DNA of 64,000 bases from Paracoccus acridae (GTDB lineage Bacteria > Pseudomonadota > Alphaproteobacteria > Rhodobacterales > Rhodobacteraceae). Positions 16,932-25,270 of the stretch are shown piece after piece. The position numbers were made by a program, and so were the translations under genes. Where the stretch lies: assembly GCF_014642735.1 (NCBI RefSeq), contig NZ_BMIV01000001.1, positions 310,001-374,000 of the forward strand, read 5' to 3'. Under the pieces are notes generated by a model. The model was given only the letters and a program-made list of their open reading frames with translations. It was not told where the DNA came from and searched no databases. Within the stretch, counting starts at the first letter, position 1; the number at the start of each line of letters is the position of its first letter.

Positions 16932-18158
16932 TTGGCCAAGAAGAACGTCCTCATCATCGGCGCGGGTGGCGTCGCGCAAGTCGTGGCGCACAAGGTGGCG
17001 CAACAGGCTGCGGAATTCGGCGAGTTGCACATCGCCAACCGCACCCAGGCACGCGCTGACGCGATCATCCAGACCCTGCGCGACAAGGGCCACCAGATGC
17101 CCTTCACCAGCCATGCGCTGGACGCGATGGATGCGGGCGCGGTCGAGGCCCTGATCCGCAAGCTGGACGCAGGGATCGTCATCAATGTGGGGACGGCCTT
17201 CATCAACATGACCGTTCTGGAAGGCTGCATCCGCGCGGGCGCGGCCTATATCGACACGGCCATCCACGAGGATCCCGCCAAGATCTGCGAAACGCCGCCC
17301 TGGTACGGCAATTACGAATGGAAACGGCGCGAGGATGTGGCGGCGGCCGGGATCACCGCGATCCTGGGCGCGGGCTTCGATCCGGGCGTGGTCAACGCCT
17401 ATGCCCGCCTGGCCGAGGATGAATATTTCGACAAGATCGACAGCATCGACATCGTGGACATCAACGCCGGTTCCCATGGCCGCTGGTTCGCCACGAACTT
17501 CGACCCCGAGATCAACTTCCGCGAATTCACCGGCGTGGTCTATTCCTGGCAGGGCGGCGAATGGCGCACCAACCAGATGTTCGAGGTCGGCCGCGAATGG
17601 GACCTGCCGGTCGTCGGCAAGCAGAAGGCCTATCTGTCGGGCCATGACGAGGTTCACAGCCTGTCCGCCCGATACAAGGACGCGGACGTGCGCTTCTGGA
17701 TGGGTTTCGGCGACCACTATATCAACGTCTTCACGGTGCTGAAGAACCTGGGCCTTCTGTCCGAACAGCCGGTGAAAACCGCCGAGGGGCAGGAGGTCGT
17801 GCCCTTGAAGGTCGTCAAGGCCGTGCTGCCCGACCCGGCCAGCCTTGCCCCCGACTATACCGGCAAGACCTGCATCGGCGATCTGGTCAAGGGCAGCCTG
17901 GACGGCAAGCCGGGCGAGGTCTTCATCTACAACGTCGCCGACCACAAGGAAGCCTTCAACGAAGTCGGCAGCCAGGGCATCAGCTATACCGCCGGCGTCC
18001 CCCCGGTAGCGGCGGCGGTGCTGGTCGCCCGCGGCATCTGGGACGTGAAGAAGATGGTCAATGTCGAGGATTTGCCGGCACGGCCTTTCCTTGAACTGCT
18101 GGGGCAGATGGGCCTGCCCACGCGGGTAATCGACGCCACCGGCGACCACCCGATCTGA
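16932..18158 (+). CDS. Carboxynorspermidine/carboxyspermidine dehydrogenase (saccharopine dehydrogenase family)
   Basis: A 408-aa NAD(P)-dependent enzyme of the saccharopine dehydrogenase family that joins aspartate semialdehyde with putrescine or diaminopropane, giving the carboxypolyamine. The N-terminal Rossmann motif is VLIIGAGGVAQVVAHKV; then INVGTAFINMTVLEGCI, AAYIDTAIHEDP, ILGAGFDPGVVNAYARLA and the C-terminal SYTAGVPPVAAAVLVARG. The start is TTG at 16932 (TTG-GCC-AAG), preceded by GGAAAGGA; no ATG is near. Pairing with nspC distinguishes it from lysine-degrading saccharopine enzymes. A strong hairpin terminator follows. Confidence 0.9.
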   Translation: MAKKNVLIIGAGGVAQVVAHKVAQQAAEFGELHIANRTQARADAIIQTLRDKGHQMPFTSHALDAMDAGAVEALIRKLDAGIVINVGTAFINMTVLEGCIRAGAAYIDTAIHEDPAKICETPPWYGNYEWKRREDVAAAGITAILGAGFDPGVVNAYARLAEDEYFDKIDSIDIVDINAGSHGRWFATNFDPEINFREFTGVVYSWQGGEWRTNQMFEVGREWDLPVVGKQKAYLSGHDEVHSLSARYKDADVRFWMGFGDHYINVFTVLKNLGLLSEQPVKTAEGQEVVPLKVVKAVLPDPASLAPDYTGKTCIGDLVKGSLDGKPGEVFIYNVADHKEAFNEVGSQGISYTAGVPPVAAAVLVARGIWDVKKMVNVEDLPARPFLELLGQMGLPTRVIDATGDHPI

Positions 18159-18181
18159 CGCGACTGCCCGACCGGCATCCA

Positions 18182-18208
18182 CGGCGGCCCGGAACGTCCG
18201 GGCCGCCG
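18182..18208 (+). terminator. Hairpin terminator after the carboxyspermidine genes
   Basis: CGGCGGCCCGGA and TCCGGGCCGCCG form a perfect 12-bp stem with loop ACG, 24 nt after the dehydrogenase stop. There is no long T-run, but the stem is among the strongest in the window and separates this operon from the permease gene. Confidence 0.65.
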
Positions 18209-18245
18209 CTTGCGTTCGAACCCGGCATGGATTCAGGGGGGCGCA

Positions 18246-19475
18246 TTGGCCGACAAGCGATACAGCTTCCCGCGTTTCGGCGCGGATGGCAGCGGCGCCA
18301 GCGAACGCGCGGCGAACTGGGCGGTCATCGGAATCTTCCTGATCCTCGCCTTTGCCGCCATCGCGGCGGGCCGCGACTTCCTGATGCCGGTCACGCTGGC
18401 GGTCCTGCTGTTCTTCGTCTTCACGCCATTGCGGCGCCTGGCCCGGCGGCGCGGCATCCCGGACTGGCTGACCGCGACAGGTGTCACGCTGGGGCTTGTG
18501 ATGGCGGTCGCGCTGATCGCCTATGCCGCCAGCGGGCCGATCAGCCAGGCTACCCATAACCTGCCCATGATCAGCACCCGGCTGGAACACAAGTTCGAGG
18601 AGGTGCGCGCCTCGATCGAGGATTTGCAGAAGGCAGCCGAGAAGATCGACGAGGTCCAAAGCGGCGGCAGCGATGCCGGCGCCACCATCACCGTCGAACA
18701 GGAAACCGACAGCACCCTGAAATCGCTAATCAAGTTCACGCCGACCATTGCCGGGCAGGTGGTGTTCACGCTGGTCCTGCTGTTCTTCATGCTGGGGTCG
18801 GGCGATCTTCTGTATCTCAAGATCGTGCAAAGCTTCGATTCCATGTCCGAAAAGCGAAGCGCCTATCTGGCCCTGCGCCAGATCGAGGATTCGCTGGGCA
18901 ACTACCTGGGCGCGATCACCATCATCAACGCGGGCCTGGGCCTAGCCATCGGACTGGCGATGTTCGCCTGGGGAATGCCCGGCGCGCTGCTGTTCGGCCT
19001 GGGCGCCTTTGTGCTGAATTTCATCCCCTATCTGGGGGCGATCGCCGGCGTCGCCACGGCGGGGCTTGTCGCCCTTGTGGTGATGCCCGGGGTCTTCTGG
19101 CCGATGATGGTGGCGGGAACATACATGATGCTGACCGCGCTGGAAGGGCAGGTGATCACGCCCTATTTCGTGTCGCGCCGGTTGCAGATGAACACGGTGG
19201 TGGTGTTCCTGGCCGTCGCGCTGTGGGCCTGGCTGTGGTCGGTGATCGGCATGATCATCGCGGTCCCCGTGCTGGTCGTCATGCGGGTGCTGGCCGACTA
19301 TGTGCCGGGCTGGGAAAAGTTCGGGAATTTCCTGGCGGGCGAGGATCCCCCCGCCATCGAGGACGAGGACGAGGAAGAAGCCCGAGAGATCGTCGAGGCC
19401 GGTTCCGGGGCCGAGGACGAGGCTTCCGCACGGGCCGTGACCGCCGAAGTGGTCGAGGACAACGAGACCGTCTAA
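18246..19475 (+). CDS. AI-2E family (PerM-like) transporter
   Basis: A 409-aa inner-membrane protein of the AI-2E/PerM family. Hydrophobic segments occur near residues 24-42, 45-60, 80-98, 172-192, 230-330 and 350-385; between the third and fourth is a charged loop (KFEEVRASIEDLQKAAEKIDEVQ). The C-terminal tail is strikingly acidic (IEDEDEEEAREIVEAGSGAEDE). The start was taken as TTG at 18246 (TTG-GCC-GAC), behind a G-rich ribosome site; no ATG fits the N-terminus. Family members export varied small molecules or ions; the substrate here is unknown. Confidence 0.8.
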   Translation: MADKRYSFPRFGADGSGASERAANWAVIGIFLILAFAAIAAGRDFLMPVTLAVLLFFVFTPLRRLARRRGIPDWLTATGVTLGLVMAVALIAYAASGPISQATHNLPMISTRLEHKFEEVRASIEDLQKAAEKIDEVQSGGSDAGATITVEQETDSTLKSLIKFTPTIAGQVVFTLVLLFFMLGSGDLLYLKIVQSFDSMSEKRSAYLALRQIEDSLGNYLGAITIINAGLGLAIGLAMFAWGMPGALLFGLGAFVLNFIPYLGAIAGVATAGLVALVVMPGVFWPMMVAGTYMMLTALEGQVITPYFVSRRLQMNTVVVFLAVALWAWLWSVIGMIIAVPVLVVMRVLADYVPGWEKFGNFLAGEDPPAIEDEDEEEAREIVEAGSGAEDEASARAVTAEVVEDNETV

Positions 19476-19564
19476 GACGTCCCCGGACTTTTTCCGAAAC
19501 ACAGAAAAACTTTTCACGCATCTTGGAAAGCGGGCCTTCATGGCGTAAATGACGGCAAAGTGCG

Positions 19565-19580
19565 CAATGGTATACCGTTG
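19565..19580. promoter_or_regulatory. Near-perfect palindrome upstream of glcB
   Basis: CAATGGTATACCGTTG is a 16-bp palindrome with one mismatch per arm, 22 bp before the malate synthase start. Its centre TGGTATACC resembles operators of FadR-type GntR regulators such as GlcC and LldR, which control glycolate and lactate genes. The position near the start fits an operator. Confidence 0.5.
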
Positions 19581-19602
19581 CCCGACGTGGAAGGAGAGCG
19601 CG

Positions 19603-21795
19603 ATGACCGACACCCGTTACACCCAAAGGCATGGCCTGGACGTGGCCGAGGAACTGGCCGCCTTCGTGGAAGGCCGCGTGCTGCCCGGCACGGGCGTCGA
19701 TGCGGACCGCTTCTGGTCGGGCTATGCCGGGTTGCTGGCGGAATTCTCGGCCGAGAACCGTGCGCTGCTGCAGCGTCGCGCGGAATTGCAGTCCCAGATC
19801 GACGCCTGGCACAAGGCGCGCGGCAACCAGCCCTGGGACACGGCGGCCTATCGCGCCTTCCTGACGGAAATCGGCTATCTCGTCCCCGAACCCGCGCCCT
19901 TCGCCATCGACAACGGCCGGATCGACCCGGAAATCGCGCAGGTCGCCGGGCCGCAACTGGTCGTGCCGGTCAGCAATGCCCGCTTCGCGCTGAACGCCGC
20001 CAATGCCCGCTGGGGATCGCTTTACGACGCGCTTTACGGGTCGGACGTGATGGGACCGCCGCCTGCGCCGGGTCCGCTGGATCCGGCCCGCCGCGACGCC
20101 GTGGTGGCGCGTGCCGCACAGTTTCTGGACGAGACCTTCCCCCTGACCACCGGCAGCCATGCCGAGGTGTCGGGCTATCGCGCCGATGCCGAAGGGCTGA
20201 AGGCCACGATCGAATGGTCCGAGGTGACGCTGCGCGATCCGTCTGCCTTTGTCGGTCGCCGGGTCGAGGGCGGGGACACCGCCCTGGTCCTGCGCCACAA
20301 CGGGCTGCATGTCGAACTGGTCATCAATCCCGATCATCCCATCGGCGCCGCGTCCCCGTCGGGACTGCGCGACGTCATCATGGAAGCCGCGCTGACCGCC
20401 ATCCAGGATTGTGAGGACAGCGTGGCCGCCGTGGATGCCGAGGACAAGGTCGGCGTTTATGCCAACTGGCTGGGCCTGATGAAGGGCGACCTGACCGATA
20501 CCTTCGAAAAGGGCGGCAAGCAGATGACCCGCCGCCTTGCCGGGGATCGCGATGTCACGCGCCCCGACGGCAGCACCATCACCCTGCCGGGTCGCGCGCT
20601 GCTGCTGGTGCGCAACGTGGGCCTGCTGATGACGACCGACGCGGTTCGCCTGGACGGGCAGGACACGCCGGAAGGGCTGATGGATGCGATGGTCACGGTG
20701 GCCTGTTCGCTCCACGACCTGAAGAAGTCCGACGGGCCGCGCAACAGCCGCGTGGGGTCGATCTATGTGGTCAAGCCCAAGATGCACGGCCCGGACGAGG
20801 CCGCCTTCGCCGACCGCACCTTTGCCAGGGTCGAGGAAATCCTGGGCCTGCCCGCCAACACCGTGAAGTTGGGCCTGATGGACGAGGAACGCCGCACAAG
20901 CGCCAACCTTGCCGCGACCATCCATGCCCTGCGCAACCGGCTGTTCTTCGTCAACACCGGGTTCCTGGACCGCACCGGGGACGAGATCCACACGTCCATG
21001 CAGGCGGGCGCCTTTGCAGGCCGCGACGCCGCGCGGAAATCGGGCTGGCTCAAGGCCTATGAGGATCGCAACGTGCTGATCGGCCTGAACGCCGGGCTGC
21101 GCGGCAAGGCCCAGATCGGCAAGGGCATGTGGGCCAAGCCCGACGCCCTGGCCGAGATGCTGGAGGCCAAGATCGGCCACCCCCGCGCGGGTGCGAACAC
21201 CGCCTGGGTGCCCAGCCCCACGGCGGCGACGCTGCACGCGCTGCATTACCACATGGTCGATGTGGCCGCGCGCCAGGACGAACTGGCAGGCCAGCCGGTG
21301 CCGGATCTGGATGTGCTGCTGACCCCGGCGCTGATGGGCGATGCGCCCTTGTCGCAGGATGCGATCCTGCGCGAACTGGACAACAGCGCCCAGGGCATCC
21401 TGGGCTATGTGGTCCGCTGGGTCGATCAGGGCGTCGGCTGTTCCAAGGTTCCCGACATCGACGACGTGCCGATGATGGAGGACCGCGCCACCTGCCGCAT
21501 CAGCGCGCAACTGCTGGCGAACTGGCTGGAACAGCGGCTGATCACCCGCGACCAGGTCGAGGACGCGTTGCGCCGCATGGCGCTGAAGGTGGACGAACAG
21601 AACGCGGGCGATCCGAACTATCACCCGATGGCCCCCAGCTTCGACGGCCCCGCCTTCGAGGCCGCGCGGGATCTGGTGCTGACGGGGACGACGCAGCCCT
21701 CGGGCTATACCGAACCCGCGCTGCACGCGCGGCGCCGGCAGGCCAAGGCGCTGCGGGCTAGCCCCGCGTCGTCATCCATACGCCGGCCAGCGTGA
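19603..21795 (+). CDS. glcB: Malate synthase G
   Basis: A 730-aa cytosolic enzyme that condenses glyoxylate and acetyl-CoA to malate. The length and order fit isoform G (about 720 aa) rather than A. Blocks: the N-terminal RFWSGYAGLLAEFSAENRALL, VPVSNARFALNAANARWGSLYDALYG, TAIQDCEDSVAAVDAEDKV, GRALLLVRNVGLLMTTDAV, IYVVKPKMHGPDEAAFADR, LGLMDEERRTSANLAATI and the C-terminal QLLANWLEQRLI. The ATG follows AAGGAGAGCG. The stop lies inside the end of the convergent DMT transporter gene (38-bp overlap). No glycolate oxidase or isocitrate lyase gene is in view. Confidence 0.95.
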   Translation: MTDTRYTQRHGLDVAEELAAFVEGRVLPGTGVDADRFWSGYAGLLAEFSAENRALLQRRAELQSQIDAWHKARGNQPWDTAAYRAFLTEIGYLVPEPAPFAIDNGRIDPEIAQVAGPQLVVPVSNARFALNAANARWGSLYDALYGSDVMGPPPAPGPLDPARRDAVVARAAQFLDETFPLTTGSHAEVSGYRADAEGLKATIEWSEVTLRDPSAFVGRRVEGGDTALVLRHNGLHVELVINPDHPIGAASPSGLRDVIMEAALTAIQDCEDSVAAVDAEDKVGVYANWLGLMKGDLTDTFEKGGKQMTRRLAGDRDVTRPDGSTITLPGRALLLVRNVGLLMTTDAVRLDGQDTPEGLMDAMVTVACSLHDLKKSDGPRNSRVGSIYVVKPKMHGPDEAAFADRTFARVEEILGLPANTVKLGLMDEERRTSANLAATIHALRNRLFFVNTGFLDRTGDEIHTSMQAGAFAGRDAARKSGWLKAYEDRNVLIGLNAGLRGKAQIGKGMWAKPDALAEMLEAKIGHPRAGANTAWVPSPTAATLHALHYHMVDVAARQDELAGQPVPDLDVLLTPALMGDAPLSQDAILRELDNSAQGILGYVVRWVDQGVGCSKVPDIDDVPMMEDRATCRISAQLLANWLEQRLITRDQVEDALRRMALKVDEQNAGDPNYHPMAPSFDGPAFEAARDLVLTGTTQPSGYTEPALHARRRQAKALRASPASSSIRRPA

Positions 21796-22651
21796 CGCCA
21801 AGGCCCGCGAACATGGCAGTGGTCAGGGGTTCTGAAAACAGCGCCCATGACCAAAGCATGGTGACCGGCGGGCTGAGATAGATGGCGGCGCTGACCCTGG
21901 CCACCGGGAACAGGCGCAGCATGGTGTAATAAACGCCGTAAGCTGCGAAGGTGCCCAGAACCACCAGCCAGGCCATGCCGATGGCGAAATCCCGCGTCAT
22001 CGGCGGGGCCAGGTCGCCCTGCCATGCCGCGCAAAGGCCGAACAGCGCCGCCCCGGTCAGGGAATGGATGCACAGGCTTTGATGCACCGGCAGGCGCAGG
22101 CCCGGCCGCTTCCTGTGCAGCACCGTGGCCAGGGCGAAGACCAGCGTCGATCCCACCGTCAGGGCATAGGCCCAGGGCGGGGCAGTCCCCAGCCCCAGGC
22201 TGTCGAAGGACACGATGAACACCCCCAGGACCGCAAGACCGGTGCCTTGCCATTGCCGCGCGCTGAGCCTTTCGCCCAGGACCGGCTGAGACAGCACGGC
22301 GACGGCCAGCGGCAGCAGGTCGGAGATCAGCGCGACAAGTCCCGTCGGCACCCGCTGCCCGATCGCCAGGGCGAAGCCGCCCAGGTAGAGAAAGACGGAC
22401 ATCACCCCGAACAGCATCTGGTCCAGGATCTGACGCGGCCGCAGCCTGGGCCCGACGATCAGCGCGAAGGGCAGCAGGATCAGGCCCGACAGCAGCGTGC
22501 GCCAGAACAGCAGCAGGGCGATGCTCGCTTCCTCGCTGGCGAAGCGGATGCCGACGAAGCCCGAACTCCAGCTGATCACCAGAAGCGTGGCCATGACCGG
22601 CCAGAGAAGCGGGTGCCGCGAAACGGGCAGGGAAGGCGCGGTGAGGGTCAT
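21758..22651 (-). CDS. DMT superfamily (EamA) transporter
   Basis: A 297-aa inner-membrane protein with about ten hydrophobic helices arranged as two EamA repeats. The first repeat begins VMATLLVISWSSGFVGIRFA; the second begins around residue 160 (WAYALTVGSTLVFALATVL). Such proteins export amino acids, metabolites or drugs. The ATG at 22651 (MTLTAPSLP) follows GGATCGCTCC weakly; an upstream extension is possible. It is divergent from a LysR regulator with a palindromic operator in between, so that regulator probably controls it. It overlaps the end of glcB by 38 bp. Confidence 0.85.
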   Translation of the reverse strand: MTLTAPSLPVSRHPLLWPVMATLLVISWSSGFVGIRFASEEASIALLLFWRTLLSGLILLPFALIVGPRLRPRQILDQMLFGVMSVFLYLGGFALAIGQRVPTGLVALISDLLPLAVAVLSQPVLGERLSARQWQGTGLAVLGVFIVSFDSLGLGTAPPWAYALTVGSTLVFALATVLHRKRPGLRLPVHQSLCIHSLTGAALFGLCAAWQGDLAPPMTRDFAIGMAWLVVLGTFAAYGVYYTMLRLFPVARVSAAIYLSPPVTMLWSWALFSEPLTTAMFAGLGVTLAGVWMTTRG

Positions 22652-22711
22652 GGAGCGATCCTTTGGCAGGGTGTCGTCCTGCCTTGGTAGGTTGCACCTT
22701 TCGGGAAAGCA

Positions 22712-22736
22712 CATGACAAATTTCGATCATGTCATG
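22712..22736. promoter_or_regulatory. LysR-type operator
   Basis: CATGACA (22712-22718) and TGTCATG (22730-22736) are perfect 7-bp inverted repeats with an 11-nt spacer, in the AT-rich gap between the divergent DMT transporter and LysR genes. Size and placement match LysR-family recognition sites. Confidence 0.6.
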
Positions 22737-22819
22737 ATGTCAGATTTTTCCATGGCATGGTCGGAAGTCTTTTAAGCTATGATATGCTGGAGTTGCCGAA
22801 CCATATTCGCGGAAACGTC

Positions 22820-23710
22820 ATGACCGATCTCAACGGCCGCCGTCTGGAAATTGATGCCCTGCGCGCCCTGCAGGCCGTCCGCCATCACGGCGGCGTCACC
22901 CGCGCGGCCGAGGCGCTTGGCCTGTCGCAATCGGCCGTCAGCCACAAGATCAGGCGGCTGGAAACAAGCCTTGGCTGCGATCTGCTGAACCGCAAGCCGG
23001 GCGCGGCCGTCTTTACCACTGCCGGAGAGGATCTGCTGGACTATGCCGCCCGCATCCTTGGCCTGCATGACGAGGCGCTGCTTTCGCTGTCCAGAACCCC
23101 CCTCTCCGGGCGCATCACCCTGGGCATGACCGAGGATACGGCCTGTTCCGATCTGGCGCGCATCCTGGGCCGGTTCCGCCGCCTGCACCCGGACGTGACC
23201 GTCCGCAGCAAGGTCCGCATGAGCCTGGTCCAGCAGGCCATGCTGGATGCCGGTGAACTGGACGCCGCCATCGTGCAGGTCTTCGCGCATGATCTGCGGG
23301 CCAGCGACGTGGTGCTGTTTCGCGAAAGGCTGAACTGGGTCAAGGCGCCGGATCTGGTGCTGCCCGCCGAGGGCCCGATCCCGTTCGTGTCCTTCGACGA
23401 ACAGTGCTTTTATCGCCGCTGGGCGTCCGGCGTCGGCCAGGGGTCCGAGGACATGCTGGAGACGGTCTTCGAATGTGCCAGCGCGGCGGGGGTGGTGGCG
23501 GCGGTCACCGCGGGCATGGGCATGGGCCTGTTGAACGACCGGCACCTGCGCCCCGAGATGGAGGTGGTCAGGGGCCGTCTGCCCGATCCGCCGGATCTGG
23601 CCTATGTCATCCGGCGCGCGCGCAAGACCCGCAACCCCGCGCTGGATACGCTTGTGGCCGAGATCGAGCGCGAGATTGGCCGCTATGGCGGGCTGATGCT
23701 GGCGGGCTGA
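22820..23710 (+). CDS. LysR family transcriptional regulator
   Basis: A 296-aa regulator. The N-terminal winged helix-turn-helix is LRALQAVRHHGGVTRAAEALGLSQSAVSHKIRRLETSLG with DLLNRKPG following (residues about 11-60). The rest is a periplasmic-binding-like effector domain (about 85-290). The ATG at 22820 was preferred to 22784 because the first helix then sits at the usual distance from the N-terminus and GGAAACGTC precedes it. It is divergent from the DMT exporter, its likely target. The effector is unknown. Confidence 0.88.
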   Translation: MTDLNGRRLEIDALRALQAVRHHGGVTRAAEALGLSQSAVSHKIRRLETSLGCDLLNRKPGAAVFTTAGEDLLDYAARILGLHDEALLSLSRTPLSGRITLGMTEDTACSDLARILGRFRRLHPDVTVRSKVRMSLVQQAMLDAGELDAAIVQVFAHDLRASDVVLFRERLNWVKAPDLVLPAEGPIPFVSFDEQCFYRRWASGVGQGSEDMLETVFECASAAGVVAAVTAGMGMGLLNDRHLRPEMEVVRGRLPDPPDLAYVIRRARKTRNPALDTLVAEIEREIGRYGGLMLAG

Positions 23711-23719
23711 AACAGGGGA

Positions 23720-25039
23720 TCACCCCTGCTTCTGGAATTCCAGTTGCCGCGCCGCCCACAGCGCCACTGCCGTGGCGACGGCGCCCGACAGCAGGTAAAG
23801 CCCCGCCGCGAACAAGCCCAGCGTCGTGGACAGGAACAGCGCCGTCAGGGGCGCCAGCCCGGCGCCGAACAGCCAGCCCAGAGCGGATGCAAAGGCCGAA
23901 TCCGTGTAACGGTTGCGGCTGTTGAACATCGACGCCACCGCGCCCGACGACAGGCCGAAGCTGATCCCCAGGACCAGGAAGCCCAGGATCATATAGGCGG
24001 AAACGCCGGTCTTGCCGCCACTCAGCAGCAGGGGGGCCATCAGGCTGAAGACGCCGATGCCAAGCGATCCCCACAGCAGCACCCGCCGCCGTCCGAACCG
24101 GTCCGACAGCCAGCCCGACACCAGCACCGAGACCAGGCCGAAGGCCGCGCTGAGGGCCGTCAGGTTCAGGAAGAAGGTCAGCGTCTCGTCGGTATACAGA
24201 AACACCCAGGACAGCGGGAACACCGTCACCATGTGGAACATCGCAAAGCTTGCCAGCGGCACGAAGGACGCAAGCCAGATCGCCCGCCAGTCGGATTTAA
24301 AGGTCGTGCGGATGCGGGTCGGCTGCAACTCGCGCGTTTCGAACGCTTCCTGGAACTCGGGCGAGGCGACGATCCGCAACCGGGCGAACAGCGCCACCAC
24401 GTTGACCGAGAAGGCCACGAAGAACGGATAGCGCCAGCCGAAATCCAGGAAATCCTCGGCCGAGAGGGTCGAGACCAGATAGGAGAACAGCAGCGCCGCC
24501 ACGATCAGCCCGATCGGCGCGCCCAGTTGCGGCACCATGGCATAGAAGCCGCGCTTTTCCCTGGGCGCGCTCAGCGCCAGCAGCGAGGAAAGCCCGTCCC
24601 AGCTTCCGCCGATGGCAAGGCCCTGGCCGATGCGCAGCACCGCCATGATGATGATCGCCCATTCGCCCAGCACCGCATAGGACGGCACCAGCCCCATGGC
24701 GACCGTGGAGGTGCCCAGCAGGAACAGGGCCAGCGTCAGCTTGGCGACACGCCCCTGCTTGCGGTCGATATACATGAAGATCGCCGTGCCGATGGGACGG
24801 GCGACAAAGGCCAGCAGCACCAGCATGAAGGACAGCAGCGTCCCCGTCAGCGGATCGACGAAGGGAAACAGCCGCGCCGGGAACACGATGACCGAGGCGA
24901 TGGCGAAGACGAAGAAGTCGAAGAATTCCGAGGTCCGCCCGATCACCACGCCCACCGCGATGTCCGAGGGCGAGACATGGATGTCGTCGGCGTCCTTGCC
25001 GGGGCTGCGACGGTCATGGGTTTCGGCAGATGTCGCCAT
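23720..25039 (-). CDS. MFS transporter (metabolite:H+ symporter type)
   Basis: A 439-aa inner-membrane transporter with about 12 helices. The first helix begins GVVIGRTSEFFDFFVFAIA, and the helix 2-3 loop has the MFS/MHS signature region ARPIGTAIFMYIDRKQGR. A second motif-A-like loop is GWLSDRFGRRRVLLWG. A central cytoplasmic loop (about residues 215-245) is charged. The ATG at 25039 (MATSAETHD) is favoured; a GTG at 25051 is possible. Ends convergent with the LysR gene. The substrate is unknown; MHS relatives carry organic acids or osmolytes. Confidence 0.85.
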   Translation of the reverse strand: MATSAETHDRRSPGKDADDIHVSPSDIAVGVVIGRTSEFFDFFVFAIASVIVFPARLFPFVDPLTGTLLSFMLVLLAFVARPIGTAIFMYIDRKQGRVAKLTLALFLLGTSTVAMGLVPSYAVLGEWAIIIMAVLRIGQGLAIGGSWDGLSSLLALSAPREKRGFYAMVPQLGAPIGLIVAALLFSYLVSTLSAEDFLDFGWRYPFFVAFSVNVVALFARLRIVASPEFQEAFETRELQPTRIRTTFKSDWRAIWLASFVPLASFAMFHMVTVFPLSWVFLYTDETLTFFLNLTALSAAFGLVSVLVSGWLSDRFGRRRVLLWGSLGIGVFSLMAPLLLSGGKTGVSAYMILGFLVLGISFGLSSGAVASMFNSRNRYTDSAFASALGWLFGAGLAPLTALFLSTTLGLFAAGLYLLSGAVATAVALWAARQLEFQKQG

Positions 25040-25174
25040 TGCGTGAACCACTTTGGATTGGGCCAGAAGGCATGAAGGGCAAAGGCAGGCGGAATCCTAG
25101 CGGGATTCGCCCTTGGTCGGGACGATCAATGCTACAAAATGCCGGGGATGGACACGCGACAAATTGTCTTATGT

Positions 25175-25188
25175 TTGATCCAGATCAA
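25175..25188. promoter_or_regulatory. FNR/Anr box upstream of the quinol oxidase operon
   Basis: TTGATCCAGATCAA is an exact match to the FNR consensus TTGAT-N4-ATCAA, centred about 89 bp before the qoxA ATG. FnrP in Paracoccus is an oxygen-sensing member of this family that affects terminal-oxidase genes. Whether it activates or represses here depends on the transcription start, which is not known. Confidence 0.8.
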
Positions 25189-25270
25189 TGAACTTATCTC
25201 AGCCGCAACTTCAGGGCGTCGTCGTCCGAACGGCGCGCGATTCGCGCGGGTCCAACGGGGTCATCACCAC

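Noticed and set aside
25175-25188. The TTGAT...ATCAA motif as a Crp site
   Set aside because: Crp sites have TGTGA halves; this has the TTGAT halves of FNR-type proteins.
25139-25270. N-terminal extension of qoxA from 25139
   Set aside because: It would run through the FNR box, has no lipoprotein signal at its start, and the standard signal begins at 25271.
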